Positions 32,762-43,244 of a stretch of 64,000 nucleotides of DNA are shown here, piece by piece (within the stretch, counting starts at the first letter, position 1; each line of letters begins with the position of its first letter). The stretch spans positions 1 through 64,000 of the forward strand of contig NMRA01000139.1 in the NCBI GenBank assembly GCA_002633005.1, in the 5' to 3' direction. The position numbers and the translations under genes were made by a program. Source of the DNA: Phoronis australis (Eukaryota > Phoronida > Phoronidae). Under the pieces are notes generated by a model. That model ran no database searches, was not told the origin of the DNA, and saw nothing but the letters and a program-made list of their open reading frames with translations.

Positions 32762-33406
32762 AAGGAACCCGTCGACATGGTTGCCAGGTGGATAACGGTT
32801 CTCGGCACATATGACTAAGAGATTAAGCATCGGAAGAGTAATCATCTCGGTAACGCTGATGCATTGTCCCAGAAACCATATCGCAGATGTCAGCGATCTG
32901 ATTGTGACCAATGTGCTGGTCGACGACTTGTCGCTGCAGTGCGACGGGGACGACGTGCCGCTAAGGAATGTGAGAACCCAGAGAATGACGCCTGGCTGCC
33001 TACATGGAATAAAGATGAACTTCGTACTCTTCAACAAAACGATAAGGTCATAGGTCCAGTTGTGAAATTCATATCTGAGTCTTTGGAGAAGCCTGAGCTT
33101 AAAGCTATACTGGGGCACTCCTGGGGTAACCGGCGTTTGTTTCCAGAGTGGAAGATTTTGCACTTGCGGGATGGTGTTCTGTAACGGCGTTGGATCGAAG
33201 CCTGCGGCGACGGTGATCGAATGGTGATTGTACTCCCTCGTCAGTTACGGATTCAGGTTCACTAGCTGACGTACGACGCAAGGAAAGCGGGACATCTTGG
33301 TCGCGACAAGACTATTTGGACCATTCGTTCTCGTTTCTACTGGCCAAGGCTACAGGGTGATGTTTCTAGGTGGTGCAAGCGTTGCGAGATGTGCGCGCGT
33401 TGCAAA

Positions 33407-33656
33407 CCATATAATAAAAAAATAATTGCAGTTGGTCTGATACACGTTGTACCAGACGTGCGCAGGCCTCGCATGTGGGCCCATTGCACTGATAACCTGG
33501 AAATATTTTTATGCTTTATTAATATATGGTTAAAACCGAGCTGAGGAGCTAGAAACCTGGCTCATGGGTGTAGCAGTGTGACCTGGTGGGACTTGAACCC
33601 ACGACCTCGAGTAAAGAAAGCGGGCACTTATCAACCAGGCCACACTGCCTCCTCTT
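33407..33656 (-). mobile_element. tRNA-derived SINE inserted in gypsy integrase
   Basis: A 250-bp insertion flanked by CGTTGCAAA (33398-33406 and 33657-33665). On the minus strand it has a tRNA-like head (33573-33648), an unrelated body and an A/T-rich tail (TTATTTTTTTATTATATGG). Removing it with one target copy restores the integrase frame RCK...CKSG. Confidence 0.88.
33573..33648 (-). ncRNA. tRNA-like SINE head (not a tRNA gene)
   Basis: The minus strand starts GCAGTGTG and ends CACACTGC, pairing as an acceptor stem. It has an A-box-like TGGCCTGGTTGATAAG and a B box GGTTCAAGTCC (internal Pol III promoter). The SINE context argues against a functional tRNA. Confidence 0.75.
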
Positions 33657-34339
33657 CGTTGCAAATCAGGTCTGGGCAGAGGTCGCACACCACTTCAGCA
33701 AGGTCACGCAGACGTTCCATTCCAGCGCATTGCTTTAGACATACTTGGTCCTCTTCTTAAGCCGTACAATGACAAGGAATATATCACTGTGGTCGAAGAC
33801 TACTTTACCAAGTGGAGCGAAGCTTATGCCCTACCAAACCACATGGCTCAGACAGCCGCAGACAACTTCGCGACAGAGTTAATATCCAGATTTGGTTGAC
33901 CAGCCTACATCCATTCTGATCAGAGTCGGGAGTTTGAAAGTAACTTGTTCTCTGATCTTTGTCAGTTGCTCGGAATGCAGAAGACTAGAACCACCCCATA
34001 TCATCCGCAATCCGATGTCATTGTGCAACGGTTTAATCGAATGGTCCAAGGGATGTTGGCCATGTTCGTAGACAAGCATTGGAGTCACTGGGACCACCAC
34101 CTACCGCGGCACTGGTTTTACGTCATACAGATTAAAGTTCGGTCGGGAGGTGTCGCTACCTTTAGATGTTATCGCTGGGAAACCTCCTGATGGTGCTGTG
34201 TCCTAGTGTGCCTGTGAATAGAATGAGTGGTTGTGCCAGTCGCTGGAGAACGCCTGGACCTTTGCTCAAGAGGCGTTGAATTCAAGTTTTTACCGGCAAA
34301 ACAAGTACAACGATGACCGAGAGAAATTTCGTAAATTTT

Positions 34340-34920
34340 GTAAAGTGCACTTGGACGCTTTTGCCTGTCTAAAATAGCTCTCAAAGACATTGATGAAATT
34401 GGACACTTCCCAAAAATTTACTCACAATTCAAACGACAATAAATGCGTTGTTTTTTTTTTACTTCGGTACAAGATTTGTTGATTAAACTCAATAACAGGG
34501 GATCAAAAAGGAATTAAGTCATTAAATCAAGGTAAATGCATTGCTCATGGATTTGATTGTTGGTTTCTGATTTACATGTTTATGGATCTATGAAAATGGA
34601 GTGATTGATAGGTGATTTTTTGACAATTAGAACCTTATATTGGAAGGAATGATAATGCTTCATTGAACTTAGTTACAGGCCGACATCAGATCCCCAAATA
34701 TAAAGTACACTAAACGAGTTTTTTCTGTCTGAAATAAGTCTCAAGGAAATTGGTGAATTTCGGACAGCTCTACAAAGTGTCCCACAATGTTCTCACAATT
34801 CAAATGACAATAAACTGTTTATTGGCTTAGGAACCAGATTATTGGGATTTAAGTTTACAAACCGTAGACCGAAAAAGAAGTTTAAGTACTTAAACAAATG
34901 AAATTTAACTCATTGGTCAT
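34340..34920. repeat. Roughly 360-bp tandem duplication
   Basis: Blocks from 34340 recur from 34700: AAAGTRCACT...CTGTCTRAAATARSTCTCAA, GAAATTGRTGAA, CTCACAATTCAAAYGACAAT, then a further aligned AT-rich part. It starts where gypsy similarity ends. Class unknown. Confidence 0.65.
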
Positions 34921-35035
34921 CAAATTAGAAAGGTTTTCTTTGCACTCCGCTGAGGGTGCTCGCATGCATGACACACCCACGTTAAAAATAAGGTGTAACC
35001 ATGCAGTATGCCTACGTAGAATCTCAGTTACTTAC

Positions 35036-35182
35036 GAGAACTGAATGTGAACTCCAGACGTTGAAGTGTGTACATTTTTGGGACACACACTGTACCATTC
35101 ACCCCCGCAACCAGAAACTGGACTACCGGCTGTGTTTCATCTAGGGATTCTGAAATGGCCGTAAAGCATTCATACCAGGCAC
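35036..35182 (-). CDS. Candidate internal exon of an unidentified gene
   Basis: 147 nt (49 codons, entered and left in phase 1) between a GGTACATAG acceptor and a consensus GTAAGT donor. It reads WYECFTAISESLDETQPVVQ and FLVAGVNGTVCVPKMYTLQR. The frame has no stop and protein-like composition. I do not recognise the family. If real, the gypsy element lies in its downstream intron. Confidence 0.45.
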
Positions 35183-36222
35183 CTATGTACCCCACCTTTC
35201 CAGAAAATTACTTCAAAGAATGGCCATAGTATAATGAAGTTTTCCTCGAAACTGGGTCATAATAAAACAAACCTTGACCTTCAACTCAGAGCAGAGGAAT
35301 AGGTACATGTACGAATACACTATTGGAACCTAGCTATAGTTACTTCAGGCAACTCTCAACTTTCAGTCAGCGCGCTGGCCCTAGACCCATTCTTACTCTC
35401 CGTGAAACTTTGTTGGTTCACGGTTACTCAAATCTTGATGGCTGCATCCCCGATATTACCCCCACCTATGGCGGATGTGGGGGGTTAGGTATATGGTGAC
35501 ATCCAGAGAACAGGGGGAAGGGGTGGCGATAGCAAGGGGTAGGTTGGCGAAGTCAAATTGTTTTTTTTCGCCCCCCTCGATCCCCCCAATAGTTTTTTCC
35601 TTCCTACGGGACTGAATCTAAATAATTAACCGATATTTTCTGTTTTTCTTGAAAACAATAGTCACCAACATGAAGACTCTTCAAACATATCGTAGATGTT
35701 TGTCATTGCTTCAGTGACCACTGTCATTGTTAAATTGCACGCAATCGCAGACTGAAAAGTTTGCTACAATAAACAGAGAAGAATAGTGAAACATTAAATT
35801 GTAAAATACTATCATGTATATGTTTGTGACAGAAAGTTAACAAATGCATCGCGGTGAGACAAGGAAATGCACACAATATGGTATCTTCACCCTTTCTTCA
35901 TTCTGTCAAAAACTGCATTCAAAGAAAGAAAAGTTTCGAGTCATCTCATATCTGAAGCACATAAGCACAGCAACTTCATTCTCTCTTGTATGCTTGACCC
36001 TTTCACTCCAGCTGAAAACCAAGCTAGACTTATAAGAAAAATAAAGCCAAAACCCCCGCAAAATCGGCACTTTTCACTCCAATACAACCACTTACTTGCC
36101 GATGCTCGACTAAAGCCAACTTAAGATTCCGAAAGCAAATTTCCAATCGATTCCAAAAATGAGATCCACAAATACTGTCAATCCATTACATTTTTTCCAA
36201 ATCTGACTTGTTTGAGGGCTAC

Positions 36223-36290
36223 CTGAAATCGCCGTCAATTTCTCAGTCGCTACCCGGCAATGCACAATTGCGACAACAGGAAACCGCCAT
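36223..36290 (-). other. Candidate first exon / promoter, minus strand
   Basis: AAGATGGCGG (36285-36294 complement) is a typical animal start or YY1-like context, and a GATTTCAG|GTAGCC donor lies at 36223. The ATG frame stops after about 15 codons (MAVSCCRNCALPGSD), so either the start is elsewhere or this is untranslated. It could be the 5' end of the gene with the exon at 35036-35182; this is inference. Confidence 0.25.
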
Positions 36291-36996
36291 CTTGAACAAG
36301 AGTGCAACTACAACCGAGCAAGTGGTCTTCTTTCATTCTCAACGTGTTCACAAATACCATCATCAGAAGAGAGAATATAGTGGCTATCTATATAGGACCA
36401 GCAACAAGTGATGAAACACAGACACAGTCAGTTACAGGGAGTGACAATAAACTATGAGAACCTGTGGTGTGCCAGTTGCCTATTGAGATTGGGCTTGCAC
36501 CAACAGATCTGTGGATCCTCGCGAATTTTAAGCTCCTTTGTTGTTTCTGCGAACTAACTCACGTTCGTGAGAGAACAAAAAAATAACCCCCAACAAAACG
36601 CGATACTTCCACTAATTACTTAAAAAATCACTGGGCCTGTCGTTCAACATTTTGGTGAACAAGCAAGCGTGCGCGTGAATGGGCCTGCAACCACTGAGGG
36701 GGGTGATCGGGGTCTAGCGGCGGAAAGATGTCCCCTGGGGGGAGGGGTGTGGATTACACAGCGACCAGCAAGAAGAGAGGGACGCCAAGGAGGTGTCAAC
36801 TAGGGGAGGGGGAGCATATATACTCAACTTTTTTGTGACGAACAAAACTTGATTGAAAAGTTTACACAGGCTCAGCGTTATGCTCGTTGAGACTTAAAGA
36901 CTATGATTTGCGATATAGTTCTCGCTTTTACAGCGCCTTTTGAATTCGAGATACTAGTTCTAAGTTGTTCTGGAAATGAATATTTGATGCTATGAG

Positions 36997-37551
36997 TTAT
37001 ACTTTGATGCTGGTTTTAGTGTGAGGTGAGAAAAATATTAAAGTTCGTATCGTAATCTTTTTTATAAAGTTGGACCATTTTGACTTGGCGCTTAGCTTTA
37101 TTTCACCAATATAATGAATTTCAATATCGTATACCAATTTAGTCCAAGTAACCAGGCTATCCAATTCTTCAAAGGGGATCTCTTGCACTTTGGTACCAGT
37201 GATATTCAATAAGCCGGCGGAAGCAGGTCTGCTCAGTGCGCCAGCAATGAAATGATGTTCGTGAGAGGCGACAAGTCCGTTGCGGGATTGAGCGGGCATG
37301 ACAGAAGAATTTTGTTGACCCCCAAAAGGTGGGGGTAAGACTTGGTGATTGAGGGAATCCAGTGGCGCAAGAGTAGGGAACGGTGTGCGAGGGTCTAGAA
37401 TAAATGGCACTTGCGGGCAAGGAATAATATAAGAGAGCAGGGTTGGTCTCTCTGCTTGTAATGACTGTAAGGACAATGTTCTTGAGCTTGAAAAATGTCT
37501 GGGACCTCGAAATATGTTAGTGAATACGCGTTTTGTCCCAAGAAATATCAA
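36997..37551 (-). CDS. Long unidentified open frame
   Basis: An uninterrupted 185-codon frame whose first codon is TTG, so it is either an exon or spurious; the first in-frame ATG is at about residue 85 (MPAQSRNGLV). It contains GPRHFSSSRTLSLQSLQAER and a Pro-rich stretch (PFILDPRTPFPTLAPLDSL). No domain recognised. Its length is notable for this AT-rich area. Confidence 0.25.
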   Translation of the reverse strand: MIFLGTKRVFTNIFRGPRHFSSSRTLSLQSLQAERPTLLSYIIPCPQVPFILDPRTPFPTLAPLDSLNHQVLPPPFGGQQNSSVMPAQSRNGLVASHEHHFIAGALSRPASAGLLNITGTKVQEIPFEELDSLVTWTKLVYDIEIHYIGEIKLSAKSKWSNFIKKITIRTLIFFSPHTKTSIKV

Positions 37552-37971
37552 TTACGAAAGCTAACATGAACCTTCTTTCAACCCAATTTTGCACTTTGAA
37601 CATTTGGTTATCAGAAAATGCATTGTTCCGTAGCAGTACCGGGATTATGGCCTGAAATGTCTGCGATTCCACAAAATTCGCAGTAATTGAAAATTGTTAT
37701 TTTTGTTTTTTCCAGTCAACACCGACTTGGATAGGACAGACTAAAGAGGGCGAAGGAAGTTGAAGGTCAATGATGAGCAAGGATTTACCTGTTAAACATT
37801 ATTCTGTCGCAGGAGCAGATGAACAAGCTGGAAAAAATGGATAGAAAATTGAAATTTTTATTTACAAACTTTTGAAAATTTGATGAAACTTGTGTTTTTA
37901 GCATTTTCTTCTGGAATTCCTTTTCTTTTTACTAAATTATTATCCACACTTCATTTGAGTTTTCTTTGCAG

Positions 37972-38124
37972 GCAGAATTCTCGTCGAAATTCACGCGGCA
38001 CTATTCTCGTGAGAATTTGATCTGTAACGCTGGCCTCTGGGAATACGGAGATATACGGGATTCGAAGAATCGATATCAACACAAATACAAAGGCGTGCTT
38101 CGTGTTGGCAAAGTCGGTGGGTGA
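37972..38124 (+). CDS. Candidate terminal exon of an unidentified gene
   Basis: 51 codons follow a TTTTCTTTGCAG acceptor and end in TGA. It reads AEFSSKFTRHYSRENLICNA and GLWEYGDIRDSKNRYQHKY. The composition is protein-like. No family recognised and no partner exon found. Confidence 0.35.
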   Translation, partial: AEFSSKFTRHYSRENLICNAGLWEYGDIRDSKNRYQHKYKGVLRVGKVGG

Positions 38125-38588
38125 CCCAACCTTTATCTTCTAGAAAATATAAGAATTAAGTTTTGTAAAAATAAACATTAGGTGCTTTCGTGGACAAAAA
38201 AAAATAAAAAACAAAAGCTTCACATTTGTTAGTGCATGTTATTTGACTCAAAGACAGAAATTCTGAAAATCAAAGCAAACCAAAAATGATTAAAAAATAA
38301 TAAAAATGCAACTAATATCATGAATTCACTTGGAGTTTAGCTTCTGCCGATAGTAAGAGTTAGTGAAAGATGTGTCTGGGAGTGAACAAGAAATCAGCAG
38401 TTGTATTTATACTTGGTTTTCTTATACTCTACTTCATGCATGCGTTACGTAACAATAAAAAGATAAAAAACAAGACTACTGAGTTTCCATGAAATGATGA
38501 TACCCAATAGCTTTGCCACAGTTGCATGCAACTCCCCCATTCCATAACACCATCATTCGTGGCGCTAGCTGACTTGATTGGGAATTTA

Positions 38589-38730
38589 GAATCATGGGAG
38601 GCGCAGCACTGAAAAAAGTGGGGGCTATAGCCCTCAAGCCCCCCTGTGGTTCACCACCTATAGATCATGGGCGGCGAAGCACTGAAAAAAGTGGGGCGCT
38701 ATAGCCCCCTGTGGTACGCTGCCCATGAGA
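38589..38730. repeat. Two-copy tandem repeat, about 70 bp
   Basis: TAGA(A)TCATGGGAGGCGCAGCACTG and TAGATCATGGGCGGCGAAGCACTG head two units that share CTGAAAAAAGTGGGG and GCTATAGCCC. Confidence 0.85.
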
Positions 38731-40074
38731 ATTGCTTGATTTTTGACTGGGTTCACAATGACCCGTTGGCCTAAGGCTTTTCCAAGTTTTCGGTTTGGCA
38801 TGTGCTAGTCAGTGATACCCACGCATTACGTTTGCGCTGTGGGATTCCTTTCGATCACTCACAGTGGCACGAAAGAAAATGTACTAAACGGTACAATTTA
38901 CTACTGCCGAAAATCCTGTAGAAAATTCAATAAGGGCTCATCCTTTGCAGGTGACGTAGGCTACTTCTGAAGCTCATTTCAGCAATAGTTGATAAACGGT
39001 GCGTTTCTCGCGGGGACTGTGTTAAATTTTCCACTACTTACTTCTTAAACCGACATCATCACGGCTTATACAGTGGATATTTTCAAAATTCGTAGAGGCC
39101 AGCCCGGGATCGTGTATGTGGACTGCGTGGCAAGGCCGGCCACGCGAGATTGCCACACCGGCGCTTATGTCAATTTAGGAAAGAACTTGTATTTTGAAAT
39201 TCACGCATCAGATAAAACATTTTCCAGATAAATAAAGGGCCGGAACTTTGGTATCGCCTTAGTACGTTTTAATTATAAGAAAATTAGTCGGTGTGAATTG
39301 TGACAAAAGACCCCTAATCTATAAGCAACCACTAGATAACGTTGCTATAATAATTTAATTAAATGGCAAATATTTCAAAGCATGCATAATACTGAATGGC
39401 AGGCGACTTTTCAACTACACAAAAGTTGGTACCCAAAAGTCTTGTTTTCTCAAAGGACTGGCTGCTGGAGTAACATTAAAAAGGCAATCAAAGTTTAAAA
39501 GACGAATACTAAAGTTGTGTCCCCTGCTTAGCGGTACGTCTCACCTAACAGTAGTCGGCCGAGTACGCAGTGAGTCCGACGAAAGCGTGCATGTCTGAAG
39601 CAGCCTCGCCACGAGCTTGAAGAGTTAGTCTGCACGAGCTTGAAAAAAATGTCCGTTGGGCCCAGGGGATTTAGTTTATGCATCACCAATAAACCAACTG
39701 GATTTAATGCAGGTCGATCATCTGGTGTGACAGACCAAGCGAGTTGCTGGAGGTTCAAATATTCGGCACATCATATTCGTCGCTGGAGGGCATTCTAGAA
39801 AAAACTTGGGCGCGATAATGCTGAAGGCACAAGTTTCATCAAATATTCAAAAGCTTATTCCCAATATTCTATCGACGCATTTTCCAATTTGCTCAGGGGT
39901 CTTACGGCAGAAGTATGCAGGTAAATCTTTCCTCATCGTTCATCTTCTACTTTCTTCACCCTCTTTGATTCTTCTGTCCTATCCAAGCAAGTGTTGACCG
40001 AAAAAAACAAGAATAATAATTTTTCAGTTACTGTGTACTAGCTCTCGCAGACATGATAGTTAGATACATGCCGC
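38731..40074. other. No recognised gene
   Basis: Mixed-composition sequence with short open frames only. Nothing assignable. Confidence 0.35.
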
Positions 40075-40615
40075 AATTAGCGGGCGAAAAGACAAACCGT
40101 TCCCTTTAGTTTAGGTGAGTCCACCCCCCCCCCCCCCCCCCCCCCCCCNNNNNNNNNNNNNNNNNNNNNNNNNNNNNNNNNNNNCAATATCTGTCCCGGC
40201 GAAAGCGTCAAAACGACAAATTGTCTTTTAAACTTCCCTTTGGTTTAGATGAATCCCCCCCCCCCCCCCTCCTCAACACACTCTCCCTACTAGGTCCCTC
40301 CTAATTCATATCTGCATGCGGTATGCACGACCAACGATATTGCCCGCGCAGTGAGTCATTTTCTTCACAGATTCATTATTCATGCTACACTGATCGCGCT
40401 CCACCGCGATCAGTTAGATATGACGTAATATAGCGGGTGAAACGACAAAACGTCTGTTAAACTTTCATTTTGTTACGAGTCTAACTTTTTTAAATTCTCT
40501 CTTAAACTATCAGTAGAAGTTTCTCGTTTTCTTGGATTCAAAGTTAAAAATGACGTCATTAGAGGGCAAAGCGACAAAACCTTATTCAAACTTCTCTTTT
40601 AAACTGAGTTGAAGT
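40075..40615. repeat. Degenerate tandem array with poly-C tracts and a 36-base gap
   Basis: Four diverged units share a core (GCGGGYGAAA.GACAAA...CTTTTAAACTT.C.TTT.GTTTAG). Poly-C runs end two of them (40125-40148, then n at 40149-40184; and about 40255-40270). Confidence 0.55.
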
Positions 40616-40639
40616 CTCTCGCGTTCTTAGGTTAATTTT

Positions 40640-40765
40640 TTGACTTCTCACGAAAGTAAGTTCGTTTGCGTTCGGGAAAAGACAATATTTTTCTCGCGAA
40701 CGTGACTTCGTTCGCGAGAAGATAATATTTGTTCTCTCGCGAAAATTAGTTCGTGAGTTCGTTGG
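40640..40765. repeat. CGCGA-rich imperfect palindrome
   Basis: Alternating CTCGCGAACGTGACTTCG, TTCGCGAGAAGATAATATTTG and CTCTCGCGAAAATTAGTTCG blocks make a hairpin-like, CpG-rich segment in AT-rich surroundings. It may be a promoter (TCTCGCGA motif) or an element end. Confidence 0.45.
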
Positions 40766-40975
40766 CGGACATACTGGATTGAGGGAAAACGCTCGGGCGG
40801 CGAACATAATTTGTCGAGTATCTTTTCAAATGTTGTAGATTTCATGAAAAGGTGAGTGTAAAGTGGTGTGCCTGATCCATGAGAGCAATGAATTTTATAT
40901 TACGACACTTCATTTTATTTTTTGGGTACTGCCGACAAAGTTTGAAATGGGCGTGCTTTAATTTGTCAGACTATT

Positions 40976-41090
40976 ACCGAATAGGTTCCGAATAAATGAC
41001 ACCGAAACATGTCACGTCGTTTTAAAACCGTAGTTGTTTTCATTAATATATGCTGTTACTTGCTATCATGGAGTTCTTAAATACAGACAA
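40976..41090 (+). repeat. GAAACATGTC family copy
   Basis: CCGAAACATGTCACGTCG and TATATGCTGTTACTTG match the right arm of the foldback element at 54895-55088. Confidence 0.55.
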
Positions 41091-41486
41091 ACCACATTCA
41101 CTTGGCCTTCATACAATACCTAACTAAAAATGCCCCCAAGCCTACCCCTAGATTTTAATATTTTGGGAGCGTTTAGTGCCATCTCAACAAAATAAATTAT
41201 AGCAATGTACCAATCACTTCCTCAATAAAAATGCTATAATTTGTTTCACGCCACATTCTCTACAGGCTACAAAACAAACTCACCGATCCCAATACTTTAT
41301 GAAGTATGAGAATGCCACCCGATTTAATAAGTCTTTTTTACCGTCTTAATCGGTCTACATCCACATCACCTCGTATACGGTCGAGCTCACCTCGCCGACA
41401 GGTGTCGCGTTAACCTGTGATGAAGCTGAGAAACGACGCAGCGACGTCAGAGTGGATCTTCCGAATTCTGCAGAGTGAGTGCCGCT

Positions 41487-41566
41487 ATGGTCTGGTGTAT
41501 GATCGTTCCCGCTTGTGCGAACTATGAAGCTGCGAGGAAAGCGGGTATATTGTTTTTTCGATTCCA
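41487..41566 (+). pseudogene. THAP finger N-terminal fragment
   Basis: ATG at 41487 reads MVWCMIVPACANYEAARKAG and ILFFRF, matching the first Cys pair and the G..F.RFP of a THAP finger. It then meets a possible donor (CCA|GTACGC). No second half was found downstream. It faces a P2X7-like fragment, as in the other THAP loci. Confidence 0.5.
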
Positions 41567-41821
41567 GTACGCCATTAATACCGTGAAACTTCTCCGTGTC
41601 TGTCTGTGGCCTGCATTTCGTCGGATCGGTTGTTGATCAGTTTGTGATTCAAGTATAAGATGGAGAATTGTAGTTGGCCATGAAAACATAAACAATTAAT
41701 TCAAGGCGTGAGAACACAACGTTTTATATAACCTGTTTGATGACAGACTCAAATTTGTTCGTGAGGCTTCTGTTTGGTCCTCTGGGTGTAGGATGTTTTC
41801 GCCAGCCAAGTGTTCTTTTTC

Positions 41822-41968
41822 TCAGCCATAAAAGAACGTCGTAAGCACACACCTGTTTAGATGCGGTGCAAAACCAGGATGGTCCGTGAGACACATCTGC
41901 GCTTCTCCAGGAAGGCGTTTCACTGGCGGAATTTCGTGGCAGCAAACGCAAGCGTCAGTCGTTTCCAT
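41822..41968 (-). pseudogene. P2X7-like domain fragment
   Basis: ATG at 41968 reads METTDACVCCHEIPPVKRLP and MCLTDHPGFAPHLNRCVL, then a stop after TTFFYG. The C-X-CC.E...C.T.HPGF...L..CVL pattern is the second half of the P2X7-like zinc-binding domain, the part missing from the ORF at 32031-32426. Convergent with the THAP fragment at 41487. Confidence 0.65.
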
Positions 41969-41989
41969 TATCGTGCAGTTAGCTCAGTG

Positions 41990-43244
41990 ACAATACCATG
42001 ACAAGTCATTCAAACGGTTTTCGGAACTCAGTATCCATATGTTCCGTTGTCTGTGCACGTGCACAGAGTCTCTCTATTATTTCTTGATCAGTAGATCCCT
42101 GTGAAACCAAACAATCGACATGTGAAGTCTTCGTCGGATGAGCACTCGTGAAGTCGGGATTACGAGTTGCTTCGTTGACGTTTATTATTGCGTGCGTTCT
42201 GTTTCACAATGAATTATTCTCACCCTAACCAATACTTATATAAAACTGAAACAATTAAAGTATGTCTCAGATACAATTTGTGATGCCTTAGAGTGTTCGC
42301 AAGTGCAAATGTCTTGAGATTCGAGCAATGACTAAATCACTGCGTTACCTGCTTTAGATGCAACAAACTAAATGACCTAGCACCCGGCCGAGGCCCTCCG
42401 AGCGCACCATGCTAATTCAGTGTTTGCTGACAGAAAGCTAGCTGTTGTGAAACAATAACTCGATTTTATATCCTGTGGTCAGGTGTTAGGGGAATCTATT
42501 TAGATGTTCTTATAAATTATTCGAATCATTGTTACTGTACAATGTTTGCCCTGACGGTTCTTTGGAAGTGTAATCTGACTTCGCGGCACCCGACGAGCTA
42601 CTAATTAGGGGATTTGCAGTTTCGCAGCTAATTCACAAAATAATCAGTGCACATTTTTCTTTGGCTCCCTAGTATAGTCTTAACGTGGATGAAAGTTTAG
42701 TTTCCAACGTTGGTTGGTTTATGTTCGAGATGTCTTCAGTCCGGCCGCGATGGGCCTGATTGGGTTCCGAGCCACGGCCGGCATAGAATCATTTTGCGTG
42801 TTTAGAACTGAAAAAAATTGCAAGTCTAAAATTACAACACACAGCTATGTTCTCCTGTCTGTATTTCACGGACGAATAATTTGAATTTATCACCGAACAG
42901 ACCCCAAACACCAGCGACTGACCTTGAAATTGGCCCGCCGAACTGTTGTCTACGGTACATTAAAATACCTAAAAATCCGTAACAGCGAAACAAATAACAC
43001 GTTTGTTCAATAACTCGATGTATGTGTAAGGGTTTTACATCGCATTTTTATGATTTATTGGTGTAAAACGATGAATTGAAACGATAAGCTGACACCAGTA
43101 AGCGTGTTTTGAACTGCTGAACAGACTGCATTCGGTCCCTGGCGTCATTGGTTAATTTCAACACCTCCGTCTGCCGTCAGGTGTCAGGTAAAAGACCTGT
43201 GAATGCTGTTATCGAGTGGAACTACTCGATCTAAATTGATGCAA
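41990..43244. other. No recognised gene
   Basis: Only short frames and GC-richer patches (about 42380 and 42740). Nothing assignable. Confidence 0.35.

Larger units (their letters stand above)
32762..34190 (+). pseudogene. Gypsy RNase H end and integrase
   Basis: It resumes with EPVDMVARWITVLGTYD and NHLGNADALSQKP. The integrase zinc-binding region follows (GHLGRDKTIWTIRSRFYWPR, WCKRCEMCARCK), interrupted by a SINE. The catalytic core reads FQRIALDILGPLLKPYN, HSDQSREFESN and HPQSDVIVQRFNRM. The family's third acidic residue (ERFNR) is Gln here, and stops lie near 32815, 33182, 33262 and 33898. Inactive. Confidence 0.9.
22707..34340 (+). mobile_element. Ty3/gypsy retrotransposon, decayed and triply interrupted
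   Basis: The order is LTR, leader, gag, zinc knuckle, protease, reverse transcriptase, RNase H, integrase: the Ty3/gypsy order. It is interrupted by 24679-28963, by 31066-32761 and by the SINE 33407-33656. Gag continues across the first insertion, RNase H across the second and integrase across the third. Stops, frameshifts and lost catalytic residues in several domains make it non-autonomous. The 3' LTR is missing; recognisable similarity ends near 34190-34340. Confidence 0.88.

Noticed and set aside
33573-33648. Functional tRNA gene
   Set aside because: It is the head of an insertion with target duplication and a long 3' body, i.e. a SINE.
35450-35590. G/C-rich patches (CCCCCACC, GGGGGG) as promoters
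   Set aside because: Low-complexity tracts with no start codon, exon or conserved site nearby.
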